DNA of 13,804 bases from SKUL01 sp964487545 (GCA_964487545.1 CAZARI010000060.1:1-13804); one strand, 5' to 3'; positions 6,886 through 13,690 are shown, numbered from the stretch's first letter. Numbers and translations: made by a program. Notes: generated by a model from the sequence alone, not told the origin.

Positions 6886-8052
6886 ATGAAATACCTCTCT
6901 TTACTTTCTATTTTACTCATGTTTTCTGTTGCTGTTTGGGCTCAGGAAGAATCCGAAGCCGACCCCGACAACATGGTGGTGAACGGCAGCTTCGAGAATT
7001 TCGGCAACAAACTGAAAAAAGTGAAACAGTTTGATATGACCAACGACTGGAAACCCGGAAATGCCATAATCCCCGAATTGTATGCCCGCGGAATAAAAAG
7101 CAACCAGGTAAGTGCTCCGGATAATATTTACGGATCGCAGGAACCCTATCACGGTGAAGCCTACGCAGGAATCGTGGCCTACGGATATCGGGGCCGCATT
7201 CCGCGCAGCTACATTTCAAGCCGTATGAAAACCGACATGGTCAAAGGCCAGTTGTATTGCATTAAGTTTCGGGCCAGTTTGGCCGAGCGGTCAAAATACG
7301 CCACCAACAATCTCGCGGTTCATTTTACAAAGCACGAAATGAACGTCAGTTCAGAAAACGCGCTCCTTTTTGATGATTTCATCACCACCGACGCAAATCC
7401 TGTTGTGACCGATACCGATGGATGGCACCTGTACTGTAAAATTGTTCAGGCTCAAGGATTCGAGCGCTACCTGACCATTGGGAACTTTGCCGTCGATGAT
7501 AGAACGCGCACCGAAAAAATGAAGCGCCCGTCGGGAATGACCGGAATGCAGGAGAACATGGCCTACTATTATATCGATGATGTATCAATCAAACACATTC
7601 AATATCCCGGTGAATGCGATTGCAGCGAAGGCCGTATTCCAGAGTCGAAAATTATCTACAGCAAGTCCTCAGCCGAACTCGAAGGAAGAACCTTGTCGGA
7701 AAAGGTGGAATCGAGTACCATTTACTTTTATCAGTTTAAACCTGAAGTAACTTCTACCTTTCACAAAGACCTCGATAATATTGTTGATATCCTGAATGAA
7801 AACAGCCTGGTGCGGCTCAAGATTATTTCGCATATCGACAACGAAGAAGCCGCGATGGGTCAGGAGAATCCACGTTTGGCCGACCTTTGTGATCAGCGCG
7901 GGCTGGAAGTGCTGAAGTATTTTCAGCAAAAGGGAATCAACCGGTCGAGACTGGTGCTGGAAAACAAAGAAAACCTCGAACCCGACTCTGAAATGAACAC
8001 CCCGCTTTCGCTGGCCAAAAACAGAAGAGTGGAGTTTCAGATTACCAGATAG
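6886..8052 (+). CDS. Envelope protein: beta-sandwich domain plus divergent OmpA domain (paralogue 1)
   Basis: A 388-residue exported protein. A signal peptide ends at VWAQ (residue 20). Residues 30-237 form the domain shared by all three paralogues: VVNGSFE (31-37), GEAYAGIVAYG (90-100), KGQLYCIKFRASLAE (120-134), ERYLTIGNF (193-201) and YYYIDDVSI (227-235). This pattern resembles carbohydrate-binding jelly-roll domains (inference). A CDC motif (244-246) marks the linker. The OmpA-like domain (about 275-388) is worn: the usual TD-x-x-G loop is SHIDNEE and the beta strands differ, but Asp318 and Arg338, at the positions that contact peptidoglycan diaminopimelate in OmpA domains, and NRRVEF (379-384) are kept. 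It may hold the cell wall weakly or bind another partner. The ATG is 6 bp after hemE. Confidence 0.86.
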   Translation: MKYLSLLSILLMFSVAVWAQEESEADPDNMVVNGSFENFGNKLKKVKQFDMTNDWKPGNAIIPELYARGIKSNQVSAPDNIYGSQEPYHGEAYAGIVAYGYRGRIPRSYISSRMKTDMVKGQLYCIKFRASLAERSKYATNNLAVHFTKHEMNVSSENALLFDDFITTDANPVVTDTDGWHLYCKIVQAQGFERYLTIGNFAVDDRTRTEKMKRPSGMTGMQENMAYYYIDDVSIKHIQYPGECDCSEGRIPESKIIYSKSSAELEGRTLSEKVESSTIYFYQFKPEVTSTFHKDLDNIVDILNENSLVRLKIISHIDNEEAAMGQENPRLADLCDQRGLEVLKYFQQKGINRSRLVLENKENLEPDSEMNTPLSLAKNRRVEFQITR

Positions 8053-8075
8053 ATGGATACACAATAAAGCACAAT

Positions 8076-8104
8076 GGGGGGCATTATTAATTTGCCCCTT
8101 TTTT
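8076..8104 (+). terminator. Intrinsic terminator or attenuator before paralogue 2
   Basis: GGGGC (8078-8082) pairs with GCCCC (8094-8098) across an 11-nt AT-rich loop. Two preceding G can add G-U pairs, and TTTTTT (8099-8104) follows. This is a good rho-independent terminator for paralogue 1. The T-run ends only 6 bp before the ATG of paralogue 2 at 8111, leaving almost no room for a separate promoter and leader downstream. Confidence 0.65.
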
Positions 8105-8110
8105 GTTCCC

Positions 8111-9238
8111 ATGATTCGCTCGTTGACCATACTACTCGTGTTCGTCACGGCTGTTTCGACAGCACAAAACCTCGTGCCCAACGCCCGGTTTGATGATTAC
8201 GTTTATTGTCCCGTTGGCATCAATCAGAGCACCCTCGAGATTCTAAAAGACTGGTCGCAAGTGGGATCCGGAACGCCCGATTACTTTCATTCCTGCGGAA
8301 CCGACATGGGGGTGCCGCGCAACATTTTCGGCAAAAGAGAAGCAGCAGCCGGTGATGGATACGCCGGTTTAGTCGCTTTTTCACCGTCCAAGCGAAATTA
8401 TCGGGAATACCTGCAAATCAAGCTGACATCACCCCTCAGAACAGGTGAATGGTACTGCATCGAAATGAAAGTAGCACTGGCCGATAACGCATTATATACC
8501 TGCGATGGCTTAGGTATGGCGTTGAGTCAGTTTCCGTATCGCAAGCAAGGACATACCCATTTGCCGATTGAGCCGGTGCTCGAAAACCCGGCCGGACACG
8601 TGCTCTATTTTTATCCAGATTGGATTCATCTCAGCACCTCTTTTATTGCAGAAGGACAGGAAGAGTACTTGATTATCGGCAATTTTCTGGCCGACGAAAT
8701 GATGCAAGTAAAAACGCGAAATGTTGAGGTGACGCGCGGCAAGCCCGTTCATCATGCCTACTATTTTATTGACGATGTATCGATTCGATTGGCACGGGGT
8801 CCTGATGATTGTGATAATACCGTGGTGGTTTTGAAAAACGCAGTCGAAAATACCGAGCTCAAAGATATGGATTACCGCGCCGTGAGGTTGCAATCTATTC
8901 TTTTTGAATTTGATACAGAACAGATAACGCCCGAAGCCGAAGAGGTTCTGAGTCAGGTGCTGCTGGTTCTGAAACGAAATCCGTACTACGAAGTGGAAGT
9001 GGCCGGACACACAGATATTGTTGGGAGGGAAGGCTACAATTTGGGTCTTTCGCGCCGCCGGTCGGAGCAAGTGATTCATTACCTAAACAGCCGGGGAATT
9101 TCATCTAAACGCTTGCGAATTAATTATCACGGAAGTGCGCAGCCGGTAACTACTAACGAAACCGCAGCGGGAAGACAACAAAACCGAAGGGTGGAGTTTT
9201 TAATCGTGGAGAAGCAGTATGGGGATTTTGGGGAGTGA
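8111..9238 (+). CDS. OmpA-family envelope protein with N-terminal beta-sandwich domain (paralogue 2)
   Basis: A 375-residue exported protein, predicted to sit in the outer membrane or periplasm bound to peptidoglycan. The signal peptide ends at STAQ (19). The N-terminal domain (about 20-228) shows NLVPNARF (20-27), TPDYFHSCG (55-63), GDGYAGLVAF (81-90), REYLQIKLTSPL (98-109), GEWYCIEMKVALAD (112-125), EEYLIIGNF (184-192) and YYFIDDVSI (217-225), a carbohydrate-binding-like pattern common in Bacteroidota secreted proteins. The OmpA C-terminal domain (about 258-367) is well kept: ILFEFDTEQITPEA (263-276), GHTDIVG (299-305), LSRRRSEQV (313-321) and NRRVEF (358-363), with Asp302 and Arg317 as the expected diaminopimelate-contacting pair. 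Cys234 follows the sandwich domain, as in the CDC motif of the paralogues. The 22-bp repeat array begins directly after the stop. Confidence 0.93.
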   Translation: MIRSLTILLVFVTAVSTAQNLVPNARFDDYVYCPVGINQSTLEILKDWSQVGSGTPDYFHSCGTDMGVPRNIFGKREAAAGDGYAGLVAFSPSKRNYREYLQIKLTSPLRTGEWYCIEMKVALADNALYTCDGLGMALSQFPYRKQGHTHLPIEPVLENPAGHVLYFYPDWIHLSTSFIAEGQEEYLIIGNFLADEMMQVKTRNVEVTRGKPVHHAYYFIDDVSIRLARGPDDCDNTVVVLKNAVENTELKDMDYRAVRLQSILFEFDTEQITPEAEEVLSQVLLVLKRNPYYEVEVAGHTDIVGREGYNLGLSRRRSEQVIHYLNSRGISSKRLRINYHGSAQPVTTNETAAGRQQNRRVEFLIVEKQYGDFGE

Positions 9239-9244
9239 ATAATT

Positions 9245-9480
9245 AATTATGAATGTGGGAATTACGAATTATGAATGTGGGAATTACGAATTAGGAATGG
9301 GGGAATTACGAATTACGAATGNNNNNNNNNNNNNNNNNNNNNNNNNNNNNNNNNNNNNNNNNNNNNNNNNNNNNNNNNNNNNNNNNNNNNNNNNNNNNNN
9401 NNNNNNNNNNNNNNNNNNNNNAATTATGAATTACGAATGTGGGAATTATGAATTACGAATGGGGGAATTATGAATTGGAG
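9245..9480 (+). repeat. 22-bp tandem repeat array, interrupted by a scaffold gap
   Basis: Units start with GGG and run for 22 bp, built on GGGAATTACGAATTATGAAT. Before the gap there are complete units at 9257-9278 and 9279-9300 and a 21-bp start at 9301-9321, plus a partial first unit from 9245. After the gap there is a partial unit at 9422-9440, a complete one at 9441-9462 and a decaying one from 9463. Units differ at the ACG/ATG position and at the last base. Before the gap the order inside a unit is usually ACG then ATG; after it, ATG then ACG. There are no unique spacers, so this is not CRISPR. The array fills the space between paralogues 2 and 3. Frames open through it (9249-9473) are artefacts of repetition. 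Confidence 0.95.
9322..9421. other. Assembly gap, 100 N
   Basis: Exactly 100 N lie inside the tandem array, the conventional placeholder for a gap of unknown length. The true number of repeat units, and any sequence between the two arms, cannot be known from this window. Confidence 0.99.
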
Positions 9481-9513
9481 TTATGGACTATTTATACTGA
9501 CAGGTATAACGTT

Positions 9514-10731
9514 TTGACATTGCGCTTGACAAAATATTTTAAAGGTGTCTTAATTATAGCGGGGATCTTAATTGCTGATCTGGTCTCCGCCCAAAACCTT
9601 CTTCCAAACGGCGATTTTGAGCGCCCGTTTATTGAGTATGACCTGCAATGGAAACAACCGCATGGCGTGTATTATCACTATTATCAGGATCCACAGCAAA
9701 GCGGAGCAGCGTTTAAAGGTCAGTTCTACAATGGTCTGTGTATATACAATCATCAGGAAAATGAATTTATGCAGGCCCGGCTTTCGGAACCGCTTGAAGC
9801 AGGCAAAACCTACTGCATCAAAACCATGGCACGCCTGATGAAAATCAAGGCCTTTAACCACGAGCTGCACGATAAAATCGGAATTCTTTTCACGGAACAT
9901 CCGTTTAATGTGGAAAAACCCTACGACCAATCCTACCGGCCGCAAACCTTCTGGCTGATTCCCGATTCGGTAGATCGCATGGAGTGGATGCCACTCAAAA
10001 CTTCATACACAGCAAGCGGTGGCGAATTGTATTTCACCATTGGATATTTCAGAAATCTTGGGCTGAGCGAAAAAACAAAGAACGCCGCTTTTGAGTCGTT
10101 TCTCGGCCGCCAACCCAAACCAAAACGAACCGACATCAACATTCCTCCACCCGACTTCAGCAAGCGTGGTGCTCGGAAAAACCGGAGAAAAAAGCGCGAC
10201 GACCAATGGGCCGATTTCCGTCAGCAGATCATGGAAGAAGCGCACAGCCACGGAGAGATCATTCCGACGGAGTCGCCAGGAGAAGGACTTTTTACACTGC
10301 GCTATTACATCGACAACGTATGCGTGGCGCTGAAGGAGAAGGGTTGCGATTGCAGCATCAAAACGCCCGCTGTGGATTTGAGCGAAGGTGCTGTGGTGCG
10401 CATGGATAACCTGCTTTTTGAAACCGGTGAAGCCGCATTGATGGAAGGCTCAGATTATGCGCTAGAGATTCTGACGTTGATTTTAAACGAAAACCCACAC
10501 ATGAGAATCGCCGTTCACGGCCATACGGATAAGGTGGGCAGCGATGAAGCCAATCTTCAGCTCTCCGAAGCCCGGGCCCGTGCGGTATTCAATTACCTGA
10601 TCAACGCCGGAATCGATCCGCAGCGGTTGATGTACGAGGGGTTTGGCAGCTCTCAACCGGTCGCTGATAATGACACTGAAGCTAATAGAGCGATGAATCG
10701 CCGCGTGGAGTTTAAGATTGTGGCTCGGTGA
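9514..10731 (+). CDS. OmpA-family envelope protein with basic insertion (paralogue 3)
   Basis: With a TTG start at 9514 the product is 405 residues. ATGs at 9439 and 9448 would add 25 or 22 residues encoded mostly by the repeat array ahead of a complete signal peptide, so I prefer the TTG (9520 and 9526 are alternatives). The signal peptide ends at VSAQ (27). The sandwich domain shows NLLPNGDFE (28-36), GKTYCIKTMARL (97-108), ELYFTIGYF (171-179) and YYIDNVCVAL (264-273), then GCDCS (277-281). Between the last two strands it carries about 60 residues absent from the paralogues, including KRGARKNRRKKRDD (217-230). The OmpA domain (about 298-405) is intact: HGHTDKVG (335-342), LSEARARAV (350-358), NRRVEF (395-400), with Asp339 and Arg354. 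Its 3' end is the source or sister of the remnant at 11013. Confidence 0.9.
   Translation: MTLRLTKYFKGVLIIAGILIADLVSAQNLLPNGDFERPFIEYDLQWKQPHGVYYHYYQDPQQSGAAFKGQFYNGLCIYNHQENEFMQARLSEPLEAGKTYCIKTMARLMKIKAFNHELHDKIGILFTEHPFNVEKPYDQSYRPQTFWLIPDSVDRMEWMPLKTSYTASGGELYFTIGYFRNLGLSEKTKNAAFESFLGRQPKPKRTDINIPPPDFSKRGARKNRRKKRDDQWADFRQQIMEEAHSHGEIIPTESPGEGLFTLRYYIDNVCVALKEKGCDCSIKTPAVDLSEGAVVRMDNLLFETGEAALMEGSDYALEILTLILNENPHMRIAVHGHTDKVGSDEANLQLSEARARAVFNYLINAGIDPQRLMYEGFGSSQPVADNDTEANRAMNRRVEFKIVAR
10577..10650 (+). repeat. 74-bp direct repeat, copy 1 (inside paralogue 3)
   Basis: This stretch of the OmpA-domain coding region is identical over 74 bp to 11013-11086, offset by 436 bp. It encodes RAVFNYLINAGIDPQRLMYE and the following GFGS. 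Beyond 10650 the two copies drop at once to about 62 % identity. Confidence 0.97.
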
Positions 10732-10773
10732 GATGGTAAAAAAAGTAATCACAACAATAAATAACCATTGAAA

Positions 10774-10939
10774 GAGACTTCTCCACTTCAACCTACAATC
10801 GCCTGCTGCGCATGGCTCCTTTCGGTTTTCGGTCGAAGTGATAAAATGAATTGGAAATTGTTTTATTCGAATAAACTATTTGTCACTTCGACCGAAGCGC
10901 GGAGGAACGAAACGCAAGAGGACTATAAAAAGAGAAATC
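10774..10939. repeat. Inverted pair of dispersed intergenic elements
   Basis: The gap after paralogue 3 (10732-11012) has no gene. It contains a perfect 14-bp inverted repeat, TTCGGTCGAAGTGA at 10828-10841 and its complement at 10883-10896, with a 41-bp AT-rich spacer. The similarity goes beyond the palindrome: the left element reads outward to GAGACTTCTCC (10774-10784) and the right, on the other strand, begins GATTTCTC (10932-10939). So two related elements about 60-70 bp long face each other tail to tail. I recall similar sequences (cttcggtcgaagtga with a distal agatttctcc) as common intergenic repeats in Bacteroidota, unverified here. The pair could fold as a long hairpin in RNA. Confidence 0.55.
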
Positions 10940-10959
10940 CAGCGACCGAGAATAACAAC

Positions 10960-10979
10960 CTTCGATAGAATAATCGAAG
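10960..10979. repeat. Short inverted repeat
   Basis: CTTCGAT (10960-10966) and ATCGAAG (10973-10979) are perfect complements around a 6-nt loop. No T-run follows on either strand, so it is not a standard terminator. It lies between the dispersed-element pair and the OmpA remnant. Confidence 0.3.
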
Positions 10980-11012
10980 ATCACAATTCCTCCTGAAAGT
11001 TACCCAAGAGCT

Positions 11013-11167
11013 CCCGTGCGGTATTCAATTACCTGATCAACGCCGGAATCGATCCGCAGCGGTTGATGTACGAGGGGTTTGGCAGCACTCAACCGGTTGC
11101 AGATAACGATTCCAAAACAGGAAGGGCTTTGAACCGCAGGGTAGAATTTGAAGTGATGAAACGCTAA
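11013..11167 (+). pseudogene. Truncated fourth OmpA-domain paralogue
   Basis: This is the 3' end of an OmpA-family gene, running in frame from CGT (11015) to TAA (11165-11167). It encodes RAVFNYL, GIDPQRLMYEGFGSTQPVAD and NRRVEFEVMKR, the last 50 residues of the domain. The signal peptide, sandwich domain and the first half of the OmpA domain, including both peptidoglycan-contact residues, are gone. A stop (10994-10996) closes the frame just upstream, with no start codon before the homologous part. The first 74 bp are identical to paralogue 3 and the remaining 81 bp differ at 31 positions, mostly tolerated changes, so the tail comes from a distinct older paralogue. The FISUMP gene converges on it with one base between stops. 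Confidence 0.87.
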
Positions 11168-11168
11168 A

Positions 11169-12146
11169 CTACTGCTTAATAATTTTTACAGCATTTTGAT
11201 TCTCTTCAATTTGCAGAATATAGACGCCGGCTGGTAAGTTTGTCAGGTCAATCTGGTTTTGGGTGGATTGAAGCATTCCGGATTTTACAACCGCTCCCAA
11301 TACATTTCTCAGCAGGTAGGTAGATGGTACTTCTGAATCCGATTTTCTCTGAACAAACACAAGATCTGAAGCCGGATTTGGGAAAATCATATAATCTATT
11401 TCCGGATGCTCTTTGGTTGAGGTAGCTGTTTCTCCCTTGATGCAGCGCACGGCCAAACCTGAATTGGTTTCTGCTGAGTTCCGGTAAACCACATTGAACC
11501 AGTAGTGAAAACTTCGAAACCAATAAGAAACGCCTCCGTTTGATGTGCTCGTCCAGATGGCGCCGTTTACCTTTCTGTGCAGAAACGAACCACTTAGTGC
11601 ATTTCGAACTCCATGGCCTACGGCAGAAAATCCATTGAGATTACTCGCGCCCTCGTTGGGGCTGTTCCAGTATTGCAAACTGGTCACTTTAAACTCACCG
11701 CCATGACCGCTGAATCTGCCTCCGTTGGAATGTACTTCATCCGGACTGAATCCCAGGAATAACTCCAATTCCTTAAAGTCATCATCGGAGGGCACCCGCC
11801 AGCCGGAGGGGCATAAATTTCTGGGATCAACCACCGCCAAGGCATTGTACATTTTTCCGAATCCTAAGTCAAAATCGCTGTTGTTGTCGACAGAAACCCA
11901 TGCGCCTTCTGTAGCATTCACCCATTCCTGGTTCCCAGGGAGGTGTGGTATTTCATCACCATTTGCATAAACGGTTGTGCGTAAATTCTGGGTGGTCCAT
12001 TCCTGACCGTTGGTATACACAATAGTAGAATAATCGTTTCCTGAACCATCGGTCATTCCGTCTCCCGGATCAAACAATTGCGCATGTACAGTGGCCACGC
12101 TTATCAGAGATGCCGCGATCAGCATACAGAATTTTGTGATTTTCAT
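11169..12146 (-). CDS. Secreted FISUMP-domain protein with T9SS sorting tail
   Basis: A 325-residue exported protein. The signal peptide ends at VHAQ (23). Residues 38-237 match the FISUMP domain (Fibrobacter succinogenes major paralogous domain): NGQEWTTQNLRTTVYANGD (46-64), GKMYNALAVVD (97-107), LCPSGWRVPSDDDFKEL (111-127), IWTSTSNG (197-204) and GLAVRCIKG (230-238); Cys112 and Cys235 may form a disulfide. The tail has the type A T9SS sorting pattern: FPNPASD (255-261), LPAGVYILQI (304-313) and basic KIIK (321-324). So it should be carried by SecYEG, then the type IX system, to the cell surface or medium. The function of FISUMP domains is not settled; surface adhesion or glycan binding is plausible. 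The 157-bp upstream gap is shared with the MFS gene, and I see only an imperfect -7 box (TATCTTTC, 12232-12239) for this gene. Confidence 0.93.
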   Translation of the reverse strand: MKITKFCMLIAASLISVATVHAQLFDPGDGMTDGSGNDYSTIVYTNGQEWTTQNLRTTVYANGDEIPHLPGNQEWVNATEGAWVSVDNNSDFDLGFGKMYNALAVVDPRNLCPSGWRVPSDDDFKELELFLGFSPDEVHSNGGRFSGHGGEFKVTSLQYWNSPNEGASNLNGFSAVGHGVRNALSGSFLHRKVNGAIWTSTSNGGVSYWFRSFHYWFNVVYRNSAETNSGLAVRCIKGETATSTKEHPEIDYMIFPNPASDLVFVQRKSDSEVPSTYLLRNVLGAVVKSGMLQSTQNQIDLTNLPAGVYILQIEENQNAVKIIKQ

Positions 12147-12262
12147 AGTCTGGAGGTTGATGGTTAAATCGTTAATGAAAATTGTACCGGTGAAAAGCGT
12201 TGCCTGTTAGGCAGAGACCGCTTAGCACTTGGAAAGATATAATAATAATTTGGAGCGGAGGT

Positions 12263-12296
12263 TTTGAACCAATTTCCCGAAGAGTATATACCTTGG
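12263..12296 (+). promoter_or_regulatory. Promoter of the MFS gene
   Basis: TTTG at 12263-12266 and TACCTTGG at 12289-12296 (two mismatches to TAnnTTTG in the last three bases) are 22 bp apart, a normal spacing for Bacteroidota promoters. The -7 box ends 7 bp before the ATG at 12304, giving the same short or absent leader seen for the helicase gene and hemE. The rest of the 12147-12303 gap holds only a small hairpin, TGCCT-GTT-AGGCA (12201-12213). Confidence 0.45.
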
Positions 12297-12303
12297 CCCC
12301 GCA

Positions 12304-13671
12304 ATGCTGAAAAAAGGCGACAAGAAAGTAATCCGCGGCTGGGCCATGTACGACTGGGCCAATTCGGTGTATTCGCTGGTGATTACTTCCACCATATTCC
12401 CCATTTTTTACGAGGCCATTACCGTCATCAAGTCAGACGAGGGTGAGGTCATTACCGATCTCGTTTTTGAAGCCACCGGATTACGAAATACTGCATTATA
12501 CAGCTACACCCTCTCTGCCGCTTTTCTGCTAGTGGCACTTATTTCACCGATACTATCGGGCATTGCAGATTATACTGGAAGCAAGAAAAACTACCTCATG
12601 TTTTTCTGCTACCTCGGTTCTTTGGCGTGTATGGGGCTGTTCTTTTTTGACATCAGCAACTTGTATTTCGGATTGTCCATGGTGTTTATCGCTTGTGCAG
12701 CCTTTTGTGCCAGCTTGGTTTTTTACGATGCCTATCTGCCCGAAATTGCCGAACCCAAAGACCACGATCGGGTCAGTGCTCAGGGATACGCCATGGGTTA
12801 CATCGGCAGTGTGTTGCTGCTGCTCATTAACCTGAGTATGGTGATGATGCCCGAGTGGTTTGGAATTGATCCGGAAAACAAATCGCTGCCCGCGCGATTG
12901 AGTTTTCTGTCGGTGGGCATCTGGTGGGCCGGATTTGCACAGATCGCCTTTTTCCGGCTTCCGGCAAATGTTTACGGAAGAAAACCCTCCGGCCGGGTGG
13001 TGCGCAATGGCTATTTAGAACTGGTTAAAGTGTGGCACGAACTCAAGCAAACCAAAAGATTGTGGCGCTATCTCACCGCGTTTTTTGTGTTTAACACAGC
13101 CGTTCAAACGGTGATGTATATGGCTACTACCTTTGCAGCCAAGGAAGTGAAGCAAATCGGTTCCGACGGAAATATTGAACCCATGAGCGCCGATAGTCTC
13201 ATCATCAGCATCCTGATTATTCAACTCGTAGCCATTGTCGGAGCCATGCTGTTTTCTAAAATCTCCTCACTGATGGGCAATGTGCCGGCATTAATGGTGC
13301 TGGTGGTGATATGGATAGGAATATGCATCGCTGCCTATTACATTCATTTCGATACCGAGTTTTTTATCGTTGCTGGAGTGGTTGGTCTGGTGATGGGAGG
13401 AATTCAGTCGTTATCGCGTTCCACCTACGCCAAATTTCTTCCCAATACCATCAACCATACGTCATACTTTTCATTTTACAACGTGTGCTACTACATGGGA
13501 ACCGTGGTGGGAACCTTTGCCTACGGACTCGTTTTTCAGCTCACCGGCACATTGCGTGCATCCATTTTTGCAATCGGTTCATTTTTCGTGATTGGCCTGA
13601 TCCTGTTGCTGCTGGTTCCGAAACACGAGGTTCAGATAGCCCGTGAAACGGAACGGGAGCGCGAGTTGTGA
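12304..13671 (+). CDS. MFS transporter, UMF1 / Atg22-like family
   Basis: A 455-residue polytopic inner-membrane protein with about 12 predicted helices. The N-terminus carries the family signature GWAMYDWANSVYS (12-24), followed by the first helix. Loop 2-3 has ADYTGSKKN (88-96), the position of the MFS A motif. YDAYLPEIAE (141-150), then DRVSAQGYAMGYIGSV (155-170), is characteristic of the Atg22-like UMF1 group. SLSRSTYAKFLP in the second half is also typical. Atg22 itself exports amino acids from the yeast vacuole; the substrates of the bacterial proteins are generally unknown, so a metabolite efflux or uptake role is inferred from the fold only. It stands alone with its own promoter. The end faces the converging tail at 13691. 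Confidence 0.93.
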   Translation: MLKKGDKKVIRGWAMYDWANSVYSLVITSTIFPIFYEAITVIKSDEGEVITDLVFEATGLRNTALYSYTLSAAFLLVALISPILSGIADYTGSKKNYLMFFCYLGSLACMGLFFFDISNLYFGLSMVFIACAAFCASLVFYDAYLPEIAEPKDHDRVSAQGYAMGYIGSVLLLLINLSMVMMPEWFGIDPENKSLPARLSFLSVGIWWAGFAQIAFFRLPANVYGRKPSGRVVRNGYLELVKVWHELKQTKRLWRYLTAFFVFNTAVQTVMYMATTFAAKEVKQIGSDGNIEPMSADSLIISILIIQLVAIVGAMLFSKISSLMGNVPALMVLVVIWIGICIAAYYIHFDTEFFIVAGVVGLVMGGIQSLSRSTYAKFLPNTINHTSYFSFYNVCYYMGTVVGTFAYGLVFQLTGTLRASIFAIGSFFVIGLILLLLVPKHEVQIARETEREREL

Positions 13672-13690
13672 TTTCTAATTTCAGCGGCAT

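Noticed and set aside
7669..8181. Minus-strand ORF of 170 codons
   Set aside because: Antisense to paralogue 1 and crosses the terminator and the start of paralogue 2; no domain.
8510..9079. Minus-strand ORF of 189 codons opposite paralogue 2
   Set aside because: The plus-strand frame has a signal peptide and OmpA motifs; the antisense frame shows no recognisable features.
9249..9473. Open frame through the 22-bp repeats and the N run
   Set aside because: It exists only because the repeat units lack stops and N codons do not terminate. There is no conserved protein and it crosses a gap of unknown length.
9245..9480. Possible CRISPR array
   Set aside because: Units are contiguous 22-mers with no spacers, and no cas genes are present.
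12201..12213. Small hairpin TGCCT-GTT-AGGCA as a terminator or operator
   Set aside because: Stem of only 5 bp, no T-run on either strand, and no evidence of a regulator.
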